From Terriglobia bacterium (GTDB lineage Bacteria > Acidobacteriota > Terriglobia > Bryobacterales > Bryobacteraceae), in the NCBI GenBank assembly GCA_020073325.1, contig JAIQFJ010000015.1:1-33838 (forward strand): DNA of 33,838 nucleotides. Direction: 5' to 3'. Made by a program: the position numbers and the translations under genes. Positions 8,239-17,706 of this stretch are shown in pieces. The notes beneath the pieces are model-generated. The model was not told where the DNA came from. It ran no database searches and saw nothing but the letters and a program-made list of their open reading frames with translations. How positions within the stretch are numbered: the first letter of the stretch is position 1; each line of letters begins with the position of its first letter.

Positions 8239-9558
8239 TTAGTCGGTTTTCTTGCGGCGCGGACGGCGCGCGGCGCCGCCTCCGGCAGGTTTCGGAGCAC
8301 GCTTCCGCGCCGGAGCCTTCTTCGGCTTGGGCGGCGGCGGATTCGGCTCGAAGATGGTCGGCTGGCCTTCGACGTACGGCTGCGGCTCGTCTTCTTCCAC
8401 TTCCTCGGCGGCCGCTTCAGGCTCGGCCCGCGGCGGCTCGGCCGGCGGATAAAATTCCGCCCCGAGGTACACCAGCATGCCCTGTTCTTCGGTCGGCTCC
8501 AGGCGAACCACGGTCTTGTCCTGCGCGTAGTTCAGGAATTCCGAAAATTGCTGAAAGCCGTAAGCCGTCGGATCGAGGCTCGGCTGTTCGCCGCGGAACC
8601 AGTGTTCCAGATCCTCGATCGGACACCCGTTTTCGATCTCCAGGCGATGATTTTCCAGCACGTCGCGCAGCGGCGGCAGTAGATCCTCAGGCTTGAGGTT
8701 CGGCCGCTCCGGAGTGGTCGAGCCCTTGCGCTCGATGATATAGCGTCCGCCGGTTCCGCTCACGTTGACCAGCTCGGCGCGCTTCAGCTTTTCGACGAAA
8801 TCCGAAAAGCTCGACGCACCGTAGGCGCGTTCGTTGAAGGCCGAATCGAGCTGCAGCATGGTCGACTTCAATAAGCCAAGCTGCGGCTGCACGGCGCGAC
8901 GCTCCAGAACCTGAAGCGCGCGCTCCACCAGAGGCATGGCTTGGGAAAGCTCCAGCGGTGCCGGCCGCTGGCGGCGATCGCCGCGATCCTGCCGGTCCTG
9001 GCGATCCGGACGACCACCGCGATCGCGCGGCGGACGCTGCTCGCCCTGGCCTCCAAAAGCCGGCGCCATCGAACTGGGCGGCGCATCCGAAAGGAGCGAC
9101 TCAAAGCTGATGAACTCGTGGCAATTCTGCTGAAGAATGGTCGAGGTGAAGGCCTTGCCGCCCACCACAAACACGGTCTTGCCGTACTCCTTCAGTTTGT
9201 TGACCAGCGGAATGAAATCCGAATCGCCGCTGACGATGGCGAAGGCATTCACATGCGTATGCGTGAAGGCCATTTCCAAAGCGTCGAGCGCGAGATTGAT
9301 GTCCGCGCCGTTCTTATCGCCGCGCGGCGAGGGAATGCGCTGGACCATCTGCACGGCATTTTCCGCCATTTGTCGAGTTGCCCCGTCCTGGCGGCCCCAG
9401 TTCGCGTAGGCGAATTTGGCGACGATGTCGCCGCGTTCCTTGAGCGCTTCCAGCGCCAGGGATACGTCGAACTCACGTCGAAGCGTCGACTTGAGCCCGA
9501 TCTCGATGTTGTCGTAGTCGACGAACACCGCGATATTCAATTTATCTTGCATGAACAT
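8239..9558 (-). CDS. NYN domain protein with probable OST-HTH/LOTUS repeats and basic tail
   Basis: LNIAVFVDYDNIEIGLKS...NGADINLALDALEMAF...AIVSGDSDFIPLVNKLKEYGKTVFVVG (NYN/LabA-like), then two winged-helix-like segments (LLKSTMLQLDSAFNERAYGASSFSDFVEKL; IEDLEHWFRGEQPSLDPTAYGFQQFSEFLNYA). Confidence 0.88.
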   Translation of the reverse strand: MFMQDKLNIAVFVDYDNIEIGLKSTLRREFDVSLALEALKERGDIVAKFAYANWGRQDGATRQMAENAVQMVQRIPSPRGDKNGADINLALDALEMAFTHTHVNAFAIVSGDSDFIPLVNKLKEYGKTVFVVGGKAFTSTILQQNCHEFISFESLLSDAPPSSMAPAFGGQGEQRPPRDRGGRPDRQDRQDRGDRRQRPAPLELSQAMPLVERALQVLERRAVQPQLGLLKSTMLQLDSAFNERAYGASSFSDFVEKLKRAELVNVSGTGGRYIIERKGSTTPERPNLKPEDLLPPLRDVLENHRLEIENGCPIEDLEHWFRGEQPSLDPTAYGFQQFSEFLNYAQDKTVVRLEPTEEQGMLVYLGAEFYPPAEPPRAEPEAAAEEVEEDEPQPYVEGQPTIFEPNPPPPKPKKAPARKRAPKPAGGGAARRPRRKKTD

Positions 9559-9583
9559 TCTTTCTTCGGGAAGAAAGACGCAC

Positions 9584-9985
9584 TTAGGCGGCTTGCTTCA
9601 CCGAGCTGCGGATGAACTCCACAATTTCCTCCAGCGAGGCGCCGGGTTGATACACGGCGGCCACACCGAGGCGTTTTAAACTGGCGGCATCCTCATCCGG
9701 AACGATGCCGCCGACGATGACCAGCACGTCGGTCATCTGTTTATCTTTGAGCAACTCCATCACGCGAGGCACGATGGCATTGTGTGCGCCCGAAAGAATC
9801 GACAGGCCGATGACCTGCACGTCTTCCTGCAACGCCGCGTTCACGATCATCTCCGGAGTCTGGCGCAGGCCGGTGTAAACGACCTCCATACCGGCATCGC
9901 GCAGCGCGCGGGCGATTACCTTTGCGCCGCGGTCGTGTCCGTCGAGGCCGGGCTTCGCGACCAGCACCCGAATTTTGTGATCCAT
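9584..9985 (-). CDS. cobalamin B12-binding domain protein (methylmalonyl-CoA mutase C-terminal/small-subunit type)
   Basis: [45 protein letters not shown]...[10 protein letters not shown]...[27 protein letters not shown]. Confidence 0.93.
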   Translation of the reverse strand: MDHKIRVLVAKPGLDGHDRGAKVIARALRDAGMEVVYTGLRQTPEMIVNAALQEDVQVIGLSILSGAHNAIVPRVMELLKDKQMTDVLVIVGGIVPDEDAASLKRLGVAAVYQPGASLEEIVEFIRSSVKQAA

Positions 9986-10077
9986 ATGTGAGCGTGAGGC
10001 TTTTCGCCGTCTACATGAAGAAGCCGGTGAAACCCTCTGAATTCATTATATATGGAACGCCGAACCGCGTGCGAGGA

Positions 10078-10480
10078 TCATTCCTCAAGCTTTAACGCGT
10101 AGCCCCAGCGCGAGGCAGCGTCACGGATGTACCGCTTTGTCTCCACCCCAAGAATAGGCCATAGCACGGCGAGCTTCGCTGACCGAGGCAGAAGCCATTC
10201 GAAAACCTTTATCCAGATGACGTTTATTGCCTCTGGGTCTCCGGTCAGGCAGATGCTCTCAAACAATTGGGGCCGGGCGGCCAAGAAAGTCGCTCGCTGT
10301 GTCCTTCTCAAGTTCGTGCATGAAAAGGGGCTTGAATACAAACCCAGCGAAGTTGTAAGGACTCGGCCGCTCGCCGTTTTCACTAATTTCGGAGGCGCAT
10401 CGCGGTTCCAACTCCGGGAGAATTCTCCTGAACGAGTCGATCAGGTTCTCGTGATCGATCCGATCGGGTCTGGACGGGCC
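10078..10480 (-). pseudogene. small hypothetical protein split by a frameshift
   Basis: Minus-strand ORF 10259..10507 (...LIDSFRRILPELEPRCASEISENGERPSPYNFAGFVFKPLFMHELEKDTASDFLGRP) appears to continue in ORF 10078..10383 (LFESICLTGDPEAINVIWIKVFEWLLPRSAKLAVLWPILGVETKRYIRDAASRWGYALKLEE). Confidence 0.55.
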
Positions 10481-10498
10481 TCTCATCATCGACCTGAG

Positions 10499-10556
10499 GC
10501 CGCTCACTCCGGTCGCGGTTCGTACCTAACGTTGAACCGCGACCAAAGGGAGCGGC
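10499..10556. repeat. Palindromic repeat family A, copy 1
   Basis: GCCGCTCACTCCGGTCGCGGTTC ... GAACCGCGACCAAAGGGAGCGGC; near-identical arms at 23046..23113. Confidence 0.8.
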
Positions 10557-10569
10557 GAGTGCCAATATG

Positions 10570-12189
10570 TTACTGATTGCTTCCCGCGCCCGACCGCACC
10601 GTCGGATACTTGATCCCCAACTGCTCCAGGTACGTGTCGTACTTCGCGGGATTGTAGTAGAGCTTCTTCATCTGTTCGCGATACTTCGCCATGGTGGCTT
10701 CGTTCAGCCAGATGGCCGGCTTATCGCCGTCGCGGACGAAGCTCTTGTACTTCACCACCTTGGTCTGGACATTGTTGTAGTAATCCCACGCCGACTTCAC
10801 CAGCTCCGGATGCGTCAGGATGTCGATCATCGTCATCGCCTGCACCTTGGCGCCCGCGATCACGCCCTTATGAGCGATCGGCGTCGCCATCGAGATCGCG
10901 TTGGCCCAGTTGTGCCCCGGACCTCCCGGAATGTTCGACGGGAACCGCAGCGTCACCGTCGGCAGGGTCCACGACACGTCGCCGATATCGTCCGATCCGC
11001 CCCCCATCGGCTGCTGTGCGCCCTCTTCCCCTTCCGGCCGCTCCTCGCGCGGCGGACGCATTTCCTGCAGCTTCGTCGCCAGGCCACGCACCGGCTGCTT
11101 CAGCTCGGCTTGAAATGCGCGCGCGAGTTTCTGATCGTCCTCCGACCATTGCGGCAGCCCGACCTTCTTGATGTTCTCGTACATGTCCTCCGCGATCGGT
11201 TTGCTGAAGTGCCCCGGCCACGCGCTGCCCAGCAGGCGCTCGGTATATTCCGTATCCGTCATCAACGTGGCGGCCTTGGCCATGTTGTCGCCAATCCGCC
11301 ACAGATTCATGATGTGGTCGTAATCGGCTTCGCGGAAGTAATACCAGACCGCCGCGTTCGGCGGCACGACGTTCGGCTGATCGCCCCCATTGGTGATCAC
11401 GTTGTGAACGCGCGTCGCTAACCTCAGATGCTCGCGGCGAAAATTGTAGCCGACATCCATCAGCTCCACCGCATCCAGCGCGCTCTTGCCGCGCCACGGA
11501 GCGCCGGCCGCATGGGCACTCTCGCCCTTGAACATGTACTCGATCGAAACCAGCCCGTTCTGCCCGCTCGGTCCCCAGCTCACGCCCAGATTGTTGCCGA
11601 CGTGCGTGAACAGGCAAATGTCGACGTCCTTGAACATCCCCGCCTTGACGAAATACGCCTTCGTGCCGACCAGCTCCTCGGCGACGCCCGGCCACAGGCG
11701 AATCGTGCCCTTGAGATGCTCGCGCTCCATCACTTTTTTCACCGCGATCGCCGCGATGATGTTCAGCGGCACGCCTGAATTGTGTCCCTCGCCGTGGCCC
11801 GGCGCGCCCTCGATCATCGGTTCGTGATACGCCACGCCCGGTTTCTGCGACGCCTGCGGAATATCGTCGATATCGGAGCCCAGCGAAATCACCGGCTTGC
11901 CCTCGCCCCACGACGCGACCCACGCCGTCGGAATCCCGGCAAAGCCGCGCTCAATCTTGAAGCCTTCTTTTTCGAGCACGCCGGTCAGGTATTTCGACGT
12001 TTCGAATTCCTGAAACCCGAGTTCGCCGAAGCTGAACACGCTATCGACCATCACCTGGGCCTGCTTCTTCATATGATCGATTTCGCCGACCAGGTCCGCC
12101 TTCATGGCGGCCTGCTTTTCAGCTGAAATCGTATTCTGCGCGAAAACTGTGCCGGCTAGAAAGAAAGCAGCGAGGGAGTACTTGAGCAT
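10570..12189 (-). CDS. secreted M20-family amidohydrolase (AbgB-like)
   Basis: Signal peptide MLKYSLAAFFLAGTVFAQ; VFSFGELGFQEFETSKYL, SLGSDIDDIP, GHGEGHNSG, HAAGAPWRGKSALDAVELMDVGYNFRREHL. Confidence 0.9.
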   Translation of the reverse strand: MLKYSLAAFFLAGTVFAQNTISAEKQAAMKADLVGEIDHMKKQAQVMVDSVFSFGELGFQEFETSKYLTGVLEKEGFKIERGFAGIPTAWVASWGEGKPVISLGSDIDDIPQASQKPGVAYHEPMIEGAPGHGEGHNSGVPLNIIAAIAVKKVMEREHLKGTIRLWPGVAEELVGTKAYFVKAGMFKDVDICLFTHVGNNLGVSWGPSGQNGLVSIEYMFKGESAHAAGAPWRGKSALDAVELMDVGYNFRREHLRLATRVHNVITNGGDQPNVVPPNAAVWYYFREADYDHIMNLWRIGDNMAKAATLMTDTEYTERLLGSAWPGHFSKPIAEDMYENIKKVGLPQWSEDDQKLARAFQAELKQPVRGLATKLQEMRPPREERPEGEEGAQQPMGGGSDDIGDVSWTLPTVTLRFPSNIPGGPGHNWANAISMATPIAHKGVIAGAKVQAMTMIDILTHPELVKSAWDYYNNVQTKVVKYKSFVRDGDKPAIWLNEATMAKYREQMKKLYYNPAKYDTYLEQLGIKYPTVRSGAGSNQ

Positions 12190-12236
12190 AGGAACAGATT
12201 ATCACCGCCGCCGAAGGAGGGCGGAATTCATCCCGC

Positions 12237-12254
12237 GCGGAGCTTCAGCTCCGC
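12237..12254. repeat. Palindromic repeat family B, copy 1 (overlaps GNAT stop codon)
   Basis: GCGGAGCTTCAGCTCCGC, embedded in CCCGCGCGGAGCTTCAGCTCCGCA; shared with 15279..15296. Confidence 0.7.
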
Positions 12255-12769
12255 AAACCGCGCGCCGTCAGCAAGAACTGTGTGACGCCCGCTTCCGATT
12301 TCTTCTCAATGACCTGCGTCTCTTCCATCAACAGCCGCAGCATCCTGCGATTTTCCGAAAGCACATCCGCCTTGAACCGGCGGATCCCGTTCGCCTCCGC
12401 CGCTTTGATCGTCTCGCGCAGCAAAATTCGGCCCAGTCCGCGACCCTGCCACGCGTCGACGATCACCAGGCTCAACTCCACCGTGTCCGCATCGTTGGTC
12501 CGCTCATACCGCCCGACCCCCACCAGTTCGCCGCCCGATTCCGCCACCAGCGCCAGCCGATTCGTGTAATTTACGTGCGATAAATAGCGAGCCATCCCCG
12601 GCGTCAGCTCCGGCATCGCCGTGAAAAATCGCTGATAAATCGACTGCGGACTCAAATGATGGAACAGATCGACCAGCACGTGGTCGTCCTCCGGCCGGAT
12701 CGGCCGGATGTGGACCTTCGCGCCATCCCGAAGCGTCACGTCGGATTCGAGTACGGCGGTCACGCCCAT
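12245..12769 (-). CDS. GNAT family N-acetyltransferase
   Basis: VHIRPIRPEDDHVLVDLFHHLSPQSIYQRFF...LALVAESGGELVGVGRY...ELSLVIVDAWQGRGLGRILLRETIKAAEANGI. Start at 12769 chosen over 12841 because the upstream extension is uncharacteristic. Confidence 0.88.
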   Translation of the reverse strand: MGVTAVLESDVTLRDGAKVHIRPIRPEDDHVLVDLFHHLSPQSIYQRFFTAMPELTPGMARYLSHVNYTNRLALVAESGGELVGVGRYERTNDADTVELSLVIVDAWQGRGLGRILLRETIKAAEANGIRRFKADVLSENRRMLRLLMEETQVIEKKSEAGVTQFLLTARGLRS

Positions 12770-12864
12770 TTCGATGATCCCGCCCGCGGAAACGTCGCAT
12801 ATACCTCCATCGGGTCCCCTATTTGGGTAATGGAAATGCAACAGCCGGGGCGGATAATCGAACC

Positions 12865-15210
12865 ATGACCCCCGACGAGCTTCGTAAGATTGACGCCTAC
12901 TGGCGCGCCGCCAATTATCTTTCCGTCGGCCAGATTTATCTCTATGACAATCCGCTGCTGACCGAGCCTCTAAATGTCGCGCACGTCAAGCCGCGCCTTT
13001 TAGGACACTGGGGAACCACGCCCGGGCTGAATTTCATCTACGCACACTGCAACCGCGTCATCCGGAAATTCGACCTCGACATGATCTACGTCTGCGGACC
13101 CGGCCACGGCGGACCCGGCATGGTCGCGAATACATTCCTCGAGGGCACTTACAGCGAGATGTATCCCAACATCACGCAGGACGCCGAGGGAATGAAGCGT
13201 CTCTTCAAGCAGTTCTCCTTCCCCGGCGGCATCCCGAGCCACGCCGCGGCCCAGACTCCCGGGTCGATCAACGAAGGCGGCGAGCTGGGCTACTCCATCC
13301 TCCACGCCAACGGAGCCGTCTTCGACAACCCCGATCTGATCGCCTGCTGCGTGGTCGGCGATGGCGAGGCCGAAACCGGCGCGCTCGCCACCAGCTGGCA
13401 CTCGAACAAATTTCTCAATCCCGCCGTCGATGGAGCCGTCCTGCCGATTCTGCATCTCAACGGATACAAGATCGCGAACCCTACCGTCCTCGCCCGCATC
13501 CCGCGCGCCGAGCTGGTCGACCTGTTTGAAGGCTACGGCTACCGTCCCTACTTCGTCGAAGGGCACGAGCCCGAGCCGATGCATCACGCCATGGCTGAAA
13601 TGATGGACCGCGTCATCGGCGAGATTCGCTCCATTCAGCGCGACGCGCGCGAACATGGCTTCAAACATCGCCCGCAATGGCCGCTGATTATCATGATCAC
13701 GCCCAAAGGCTGGACCGGTCCCAAAAAGGTCGACGGTTTACAAGTGGAAGGCACCTGGCGGGCGCACCAGGTCCCCATCGCCGAGATCCAGTCGAAACCG
13801 GAGCACTTGAAAATCCTCGAAACGTGGATGCGCAGCTATCGTCCCGAGGAGCTTTTCGACGACCGCGGCGGTCTGATTCCCGAACTTCGCGCGCTGGCGC
13901 CCGAAGGCGCGCGCCGCATGGGAGCGAATCCGCATGCCAACGGCGGACTCCTGGTGAAGGATCTCGCGCTGCCCGATTTTCGGAAGTACGCCGTCGCGAT
14001 CGACAAGCCCGGGCAGCTGGTGGCCGAATCGACACGCGTGCTGGGAAATTTCCTGCGCGATACGATCCAGGCGAATCCACGAAATTTTCGCCTGCTGGGC
14101 CCCGATGAAACCGCGTCGAACCGGCTCGACGCGGTCTTCGAAGTCACCAATCGCGAATGGACCGCGGAAATCCTGCCCACCGACGATCATCTTTCCTTCG
14201 ACGGCCGCGTCATGGAAGTGCTCAGCGAAAACATGTGCCAGGGTTGGCTTGAAGGCTACCTGCTCACCGGCCGCCATGGCCTGTTCAATTGCTACGAAGC
14301 CTTCGTCCACATCGTCGATTCCATGTTCAACCAGCATGCGAAGTGGTTGAAGGAAGCAAAGTCGGTGCCCTGGCGCAGGCCGATTCCGTCGCTGACGTAT
14401 CTGCTCTCATCGCACGTGTGGCGTCAGGATCACAACGGCTTCAGTCATCAGGATCCCGGATTTCTCGACATCGTCGTGAACAAGAAAGCCGACGTCGTGC
14501 GCATTTACCTGCCCCCGGACGCGAATTGTCTGCTCTCTGTCGCCGACCATTGCCTGCGCAGCCGGAATTACGTCAACGTGATCGTCGCCGGGAAGCAGCC
14601 GGCGCTGCAATATCTGACGATGGAGCAGGCCATCGAACACTGCGCCGCCGGCGCCGGCATCTGGAGCTGGGCCAGCAACGACGCAGGCGGTGAACCCGAC
14701 GTCGTCATGGCGTGCTGCGGCGATATCCCGACGCTCGAAACGCTGGCCGCGGTCGACTTGATGCGCAAGCATCTTCCCGGCCTGAAAATTCGCGTCGCCA
14801 ACGTAGTCGATTTGATGGCGCTGCAGCCCCGCAGCGAACATCCGCATGGCCTGACCGACAGCGAGTTCGACTCTATCTTCACCGTCGACAAACCCGTGAT
14901 TTTCGCGTTCCACGGCTATCCCTGGCTGATCCACCGCCTGACCTATCGACGCCGCAATCACGACAACATCCACGTCCGCGGCTATAAAGAGGAAGGCACC
15001 ACGACGACGCCGTTCGACATGACCGTCATGAACGACATGGACCGCCTGCACCTGGTCAGCGACGTGATCGATCGCGTCCCCGGGCTCGCCAACAAAGCCG
15101 GCCACACCAAGCAAATGCTGCGAAACAAGCTGATCGACCACAAAATCTACATCGCGCAATACGGCGAAGACATGCCCGAAATCCGCGACTGGAAATGGCC
15201 CAACCAGTAA
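12865..15210 (+). CDS. xfp: phosphoketolase (xylulose-5-phosphate/fructose-6-phosphate)
   Basis: [19 protein letters not shown]...[22 protein letters not shown]...[21 protein letters not shown]...[34 protein letters not shown]; internal ATG at 12865 preferred. Confidence 0.96.
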   Translation: MTPDELRKIDAYWRAANYLSVGQIYLYDNPLLTEPLNVAHVKPRLLGHWGTTPGLNFIYAHCNRVIRKFDLDMIYVCGPGHGGPGMVANTFLEGTYSEMYPNITQDAEGMKRLFKQFSFPGGIPSHAAAQTPGSINEGGELGYSILHANGAVFDNPDLIACCVVGDGEAETGALATSWHSNKFLNPAVDGAVLPILHLNGYKIANPTVLARIPRAELVDLFEGYGYRPYFVEGHEPEPMHHAMAEMMDRVIGEIRSIQRDAREHGFKHRPQWPLIIMITPKGWTGPKKVDGLQVEGTWRAHQVPIAEIQSKPEHLKILETWMRSYRPEELFDDRGGLIPELRALAPEGARRMGANPHANGGLLVKDLALPDFRKYAVAIDKPGQLVAESTRVLGNFLRDTIQANPRNFRLLGPDETASNRLDAVFEVTNREWTAEILPTDDHLSFDGRVMEVLSENMCQGWLEGYLLTGRHGLFNCYEAFVHIVDSMFNQHAKWLKEAKSVPWRRPIPSLTYLLSSHVWRQDHNGFSHQDPGFLDIVVNKKADVVRIYLPPDANCLLSVADHCLRSRNYVNVIVAGKQPALQYLTMEQAIEHCAAGAGIWSWASNDAGGEPDVVMACCGDIPTLETLAAVDLMRKHLPGLKIRVANVVDLMALQPRSEHPHGLTDSEFDSIFTVDKPVIFAFHGYPWLIHRLTYRRRNHDNIHVRGYKEEGTTTTPFDMTVMNDMDRLHLVSDVIDRVPGLANKAGHTKQMLRNKLIDHKIYIAQYGEDMPEIRDWKWPNQ

Positions 15211-15218
15211 CCTGCAAC

Positions 15219-15309
15219 CCCCGCCGTAATGCCGGGGCTCTCAACCAGTGGCTTGTCGCCACAAACAAGACAACCCGCGCGGAGCTTTAGCTCCGCATTG
15301 TCACGCGGG
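15219..15309. repeat. Cluster of three hairpins downstream of phosphoketolase, including repeat family B copy 2 (15279..15296)
   Basis: CCCCGCC-GTAAT-GCCGGGG (15219..15237); GTGGC-TTGTC-GCCAC (15248..15262); CCCGCG (15274) enclosing GCGGAGCTTTAGCTCCGC, closed by CGCGGG (15304..15309). Confidence 0.7.
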
Positions 15310-15387
15310 CTGAAGCGGTAACGAACTCTCCGCGAGTAAGGCCGGAAACCCGATAGCATAGAGACACGTCCAGCCCAGGAGGTTCTC

Positions 15388-16050
15388 ATGCGGCTGCCAG
15401 CTTTGATCTTCGGTTCCGCGTTGCTCGTCCTCGCCGGCGACGGCATCCCGCCCCGCGCGAATGCCTCGGACTATCCCGCCCATCAGCCCGCCGCCCATGC
15501 GACCCTCGCCGCCGTGCGCGTGCCGCCCCGGCAGATCGAGAAAATGTTTTCCCCCGAAATCGCGCGGCAATACGTGGTGCTGGAAGTCGCGCTGTACCCC
15601 GAGAGCGAGTTCGACATCGACTGGTTCGACTTCAACTTGAAAATCGGCAACACCATCGCCCATGTCGAAAAGCCGCTGGATGTGACGACACCGTGGCCCG
15701 AGAAAACGCCTCAGCCGTCCCTGCCCGTCACCGTTCTTACCGAAACCGGCGTCGCCATCAGCCACACCAGCGATCCGGTCTACGGCCGCCACACCGATGT
15801 GGGGACCTATGAAAGCGTCGGCGTGACCAACGATCCGCGCGCCGCCGCGCCGCCACCTCCTCCGCCCGGTCCGGATCCAGTTGTCCTTGCGCGCCGCGTT
15901 CGCGAACGGGTGCTGCCCGAGGGTCCCGCGCGCTCCGCCGTCGCCGGCTATCTTTTCTTCCCCCAATACAAACGCCAGAAGAACGCGCCGCTCGAACTGC
16001 GCTGGTCCAAAGACAACGATTCCGCGACCCTCCGCATCCCTGAAAAATAA
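15388..16050 (+). CDS. secreted hypothetical protein with polyproline segment
   Basis: 220 aa; N-terminal hydrophobic signal-like segment MRLPALIFGSALLVLAGDG; APPPPPPGPDP. Confidence 0.7.
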   Translation: MRLPALIFGSALLVLAGDGIPPRANASDYPAHQPAAHATLAAVRVPPRQIEKMFSPEIARQYVVLEVALYPESEFDIDWFDFNLKIGNTIAHVEKPLDVTTPWPEKTPQPSLPVTVLTETGVAISHTSDPVYGRHTDVGTYESVGVTNDPRAAAPPPPPPGPDPVVLARRVRERVLPEGPARSAVAGYLFFPQYKRQKNAPLELRWSKDNDSATLRIPEK

Positions 16051-16054
16051 AGCG

Positions 16055-17629
16055 TCACACCTGGCCCGTGGCTTTCAAATCATCGGTCAGCAAATCGAGG
16101 ATGACTCCTTTCACCTTCGCCGATCCGCCCAGGTCGAACAGCACACTCAGTAGAAGCGACCACGCCGCATGATGCTCGGCCAGCGCGTGGAGCACCGCCT
16201 TCAGCCGCCCCGCTGCCGCTGACGCCACCTGCTCCAACCGAGCCTCGGTCGTCTTGAACTCGTCGCGCGGCAGCGCCGGAATTTTTCCCCGCAGCGACGG
16301 CATCAACGGAATCACCGGATACCAGCGCGTGCCGTTCTCGACAAAGCTGTATTCGTCCTGAACCGCTGGTGAAACCCCCGTCCCGATCGCGGCGTTCCCT
16401 TCCGGCATCGCCAGATGTTTGCGCAGGAATTGCTGGCAGTTGCGCCGGCCCAACTGATAATCGCGGTCGCGGAATTTCTGATCGATAAATCCACCGAACG
16501 CACCCAGCGACCCGCACAGCAGCGCAGGCAAGTCTTGCACGCTATTGTCCACCGGCGCGATGGCGAAACGGCTCAGCACATCCGGATCTTTCGTCAGCCG
16601 CAGATCCTCTCCCTGGAATCGCGACTGGCTCACCAGCGTCGAGATCAGCGCTTTCAAAACATTCGGCAGCTCGGATTGCTTCGAGGCATCGTAGGCGGGA
16701 TCGAACGGCTCCTCGCCGGGAAACGGCGCGATCGTGATCACCGCCGCATTCGCCTCGCGGCCGGCGCGCGGATTCCTGCCGCCATTCCCCGCGGCCTGCG
16801 CCAGGGCCTCCCGCGCGCACTCGAACGGATTGTTATTCGTCACTCCGCCATCGACGTAGACATTTTCGAATCGCGGCGGCACAACCGAGTCATCCCACGC
16901 CGGCGGAATCTTCGAAATCGATCCGCAATCGTTCCACAGCCGGTTCTCATATTCGGCGCGAGCCCGCTCGATCGTCTGCGCCGCCAGCATCACGGGAACC
17001 GCGCCGGTCGCCATCGCCGCAGTCCGCAACGCCGCCCAATCCGCGCCTGGAATCGTAAAGTCGACCCGATCCGCATGATACGCGATCCGCTCTTCGAACG
17101 ACCCCGCATTCGCTTCGTTGACGCTATACGGAATCCCGCGCAGATTCGACAGCGTCAGGATCACGCGCAACCGCTCCGCCACCCATTCGCGCTTCTTTTC
17201 GCGGCCGGCCTGCGATGCGATTGCCGTCACCGCGATCTTCGCCACCGGTGTGCTGTCGAGCAGCGAATGCGCCGGCGGCAGATCGGCCGTGCCCAACAAC
17301 GGCAGAATGTCGATCGACCGCACCCAGCTCTCATACAACCGGTTCCCCATCGGCGACTCGGTCTGATGCACGTGATCGAAAATTTCCTGCAGCGCGACCG
17401 CGGAAATCGCCGCGCACATTCCGCCCGCCGACGCGCCGCTCAGCACATCCAGCTTCACTTCGTGCGCCGGAATCGTCCACGACTCGAAATCGTCGCCGTG
17501 CAGCGCGCGCTGCGTTTCGCGCGCGTCATACCACTCATCCAGCGCTTCGATCAGAAAATCCAGCACGCCCGCCGTGTACGCTCCGGCCGAAACCGCGCCC
17601 GCCATGTTCAATGCGAGATGGAACGTCAT
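16055..17629 (-). CDS. patatin-like phospholipase family protein
   Basis: LALNMAGAVSAGAYTAGVLDFLIEALDEW, nucleophile elbow GASAGG, VYVDGGVTNNNPFECA. Start at 17629 is a choice among several Met. Confidence 0.88.
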   Translation of the reverse strand: MTFHLALNMAGAVSAGAYTAGVLDFLIEALDEWYDARETQRALHGDDFESWTIPAHEVKLDVLSGASAGGMCAAISAVALQEIFDHVHQTESPMGNRLYESWVRSIDILPLLGTADLPPAHSLLDSTPVAKIAVTAIASQAGREKKREWVAERLRVILTLSNLRGIPYSVNEANAGSFEERIAYHADRVDFTIPGADWAALRTAAMATGAVPVMLAAQTIERARAEYENRLWNDCGSISKIPPAWDDSVVPPRFENVYVDGGVTNNNPFECAREALAQAAGNGGRNPRAGREANAAVITIAPFPGEEPFDPAYDASKQSELPNVLKALISTLVSQSRFQGEDLRLTKDPDVLSRFAIAPVDNSVQDLPALLCGSLGAFGGFIDQKFRDRDYQLGRRNCQQFLRKHLAMPEGNAAIGTGVSPAVQDEYSFVENGTRWYPVIPLMPSLRGKIPALPRDEFKTTEARLEQVASAAAGRLKAVLHALAEHHAAWSLLLSVLFDLGGSAKVKGVILDLLTDDLKATGQV

Positions 17630-17706
17630 AATGTGCTCCATCATGACTCGCAAAAGTGACAAACACTACCCCTTCAAATCGCCAAGTTGAACTAGAATGG
17701 GCGGCT

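Noticed and set aside
10490-10560. CRISPR-like repeat
   Set aside because: Inverted rather than direct repeats, no spacer array and no cas genes; better explained as a dispersed palindrome.
14407-15159. 250 aa minus-strand ORF antisense to phosphoketolase
   Set aside because: No recognisable domain; phosphoketolase is unambiguous.
16415-17659. 414 aa plus-strand ORF antisense to the patatin gene
   Set aside because: Low-complexity Arg-rich translation with no motif; patatin catalytic motifs support the minus strand.
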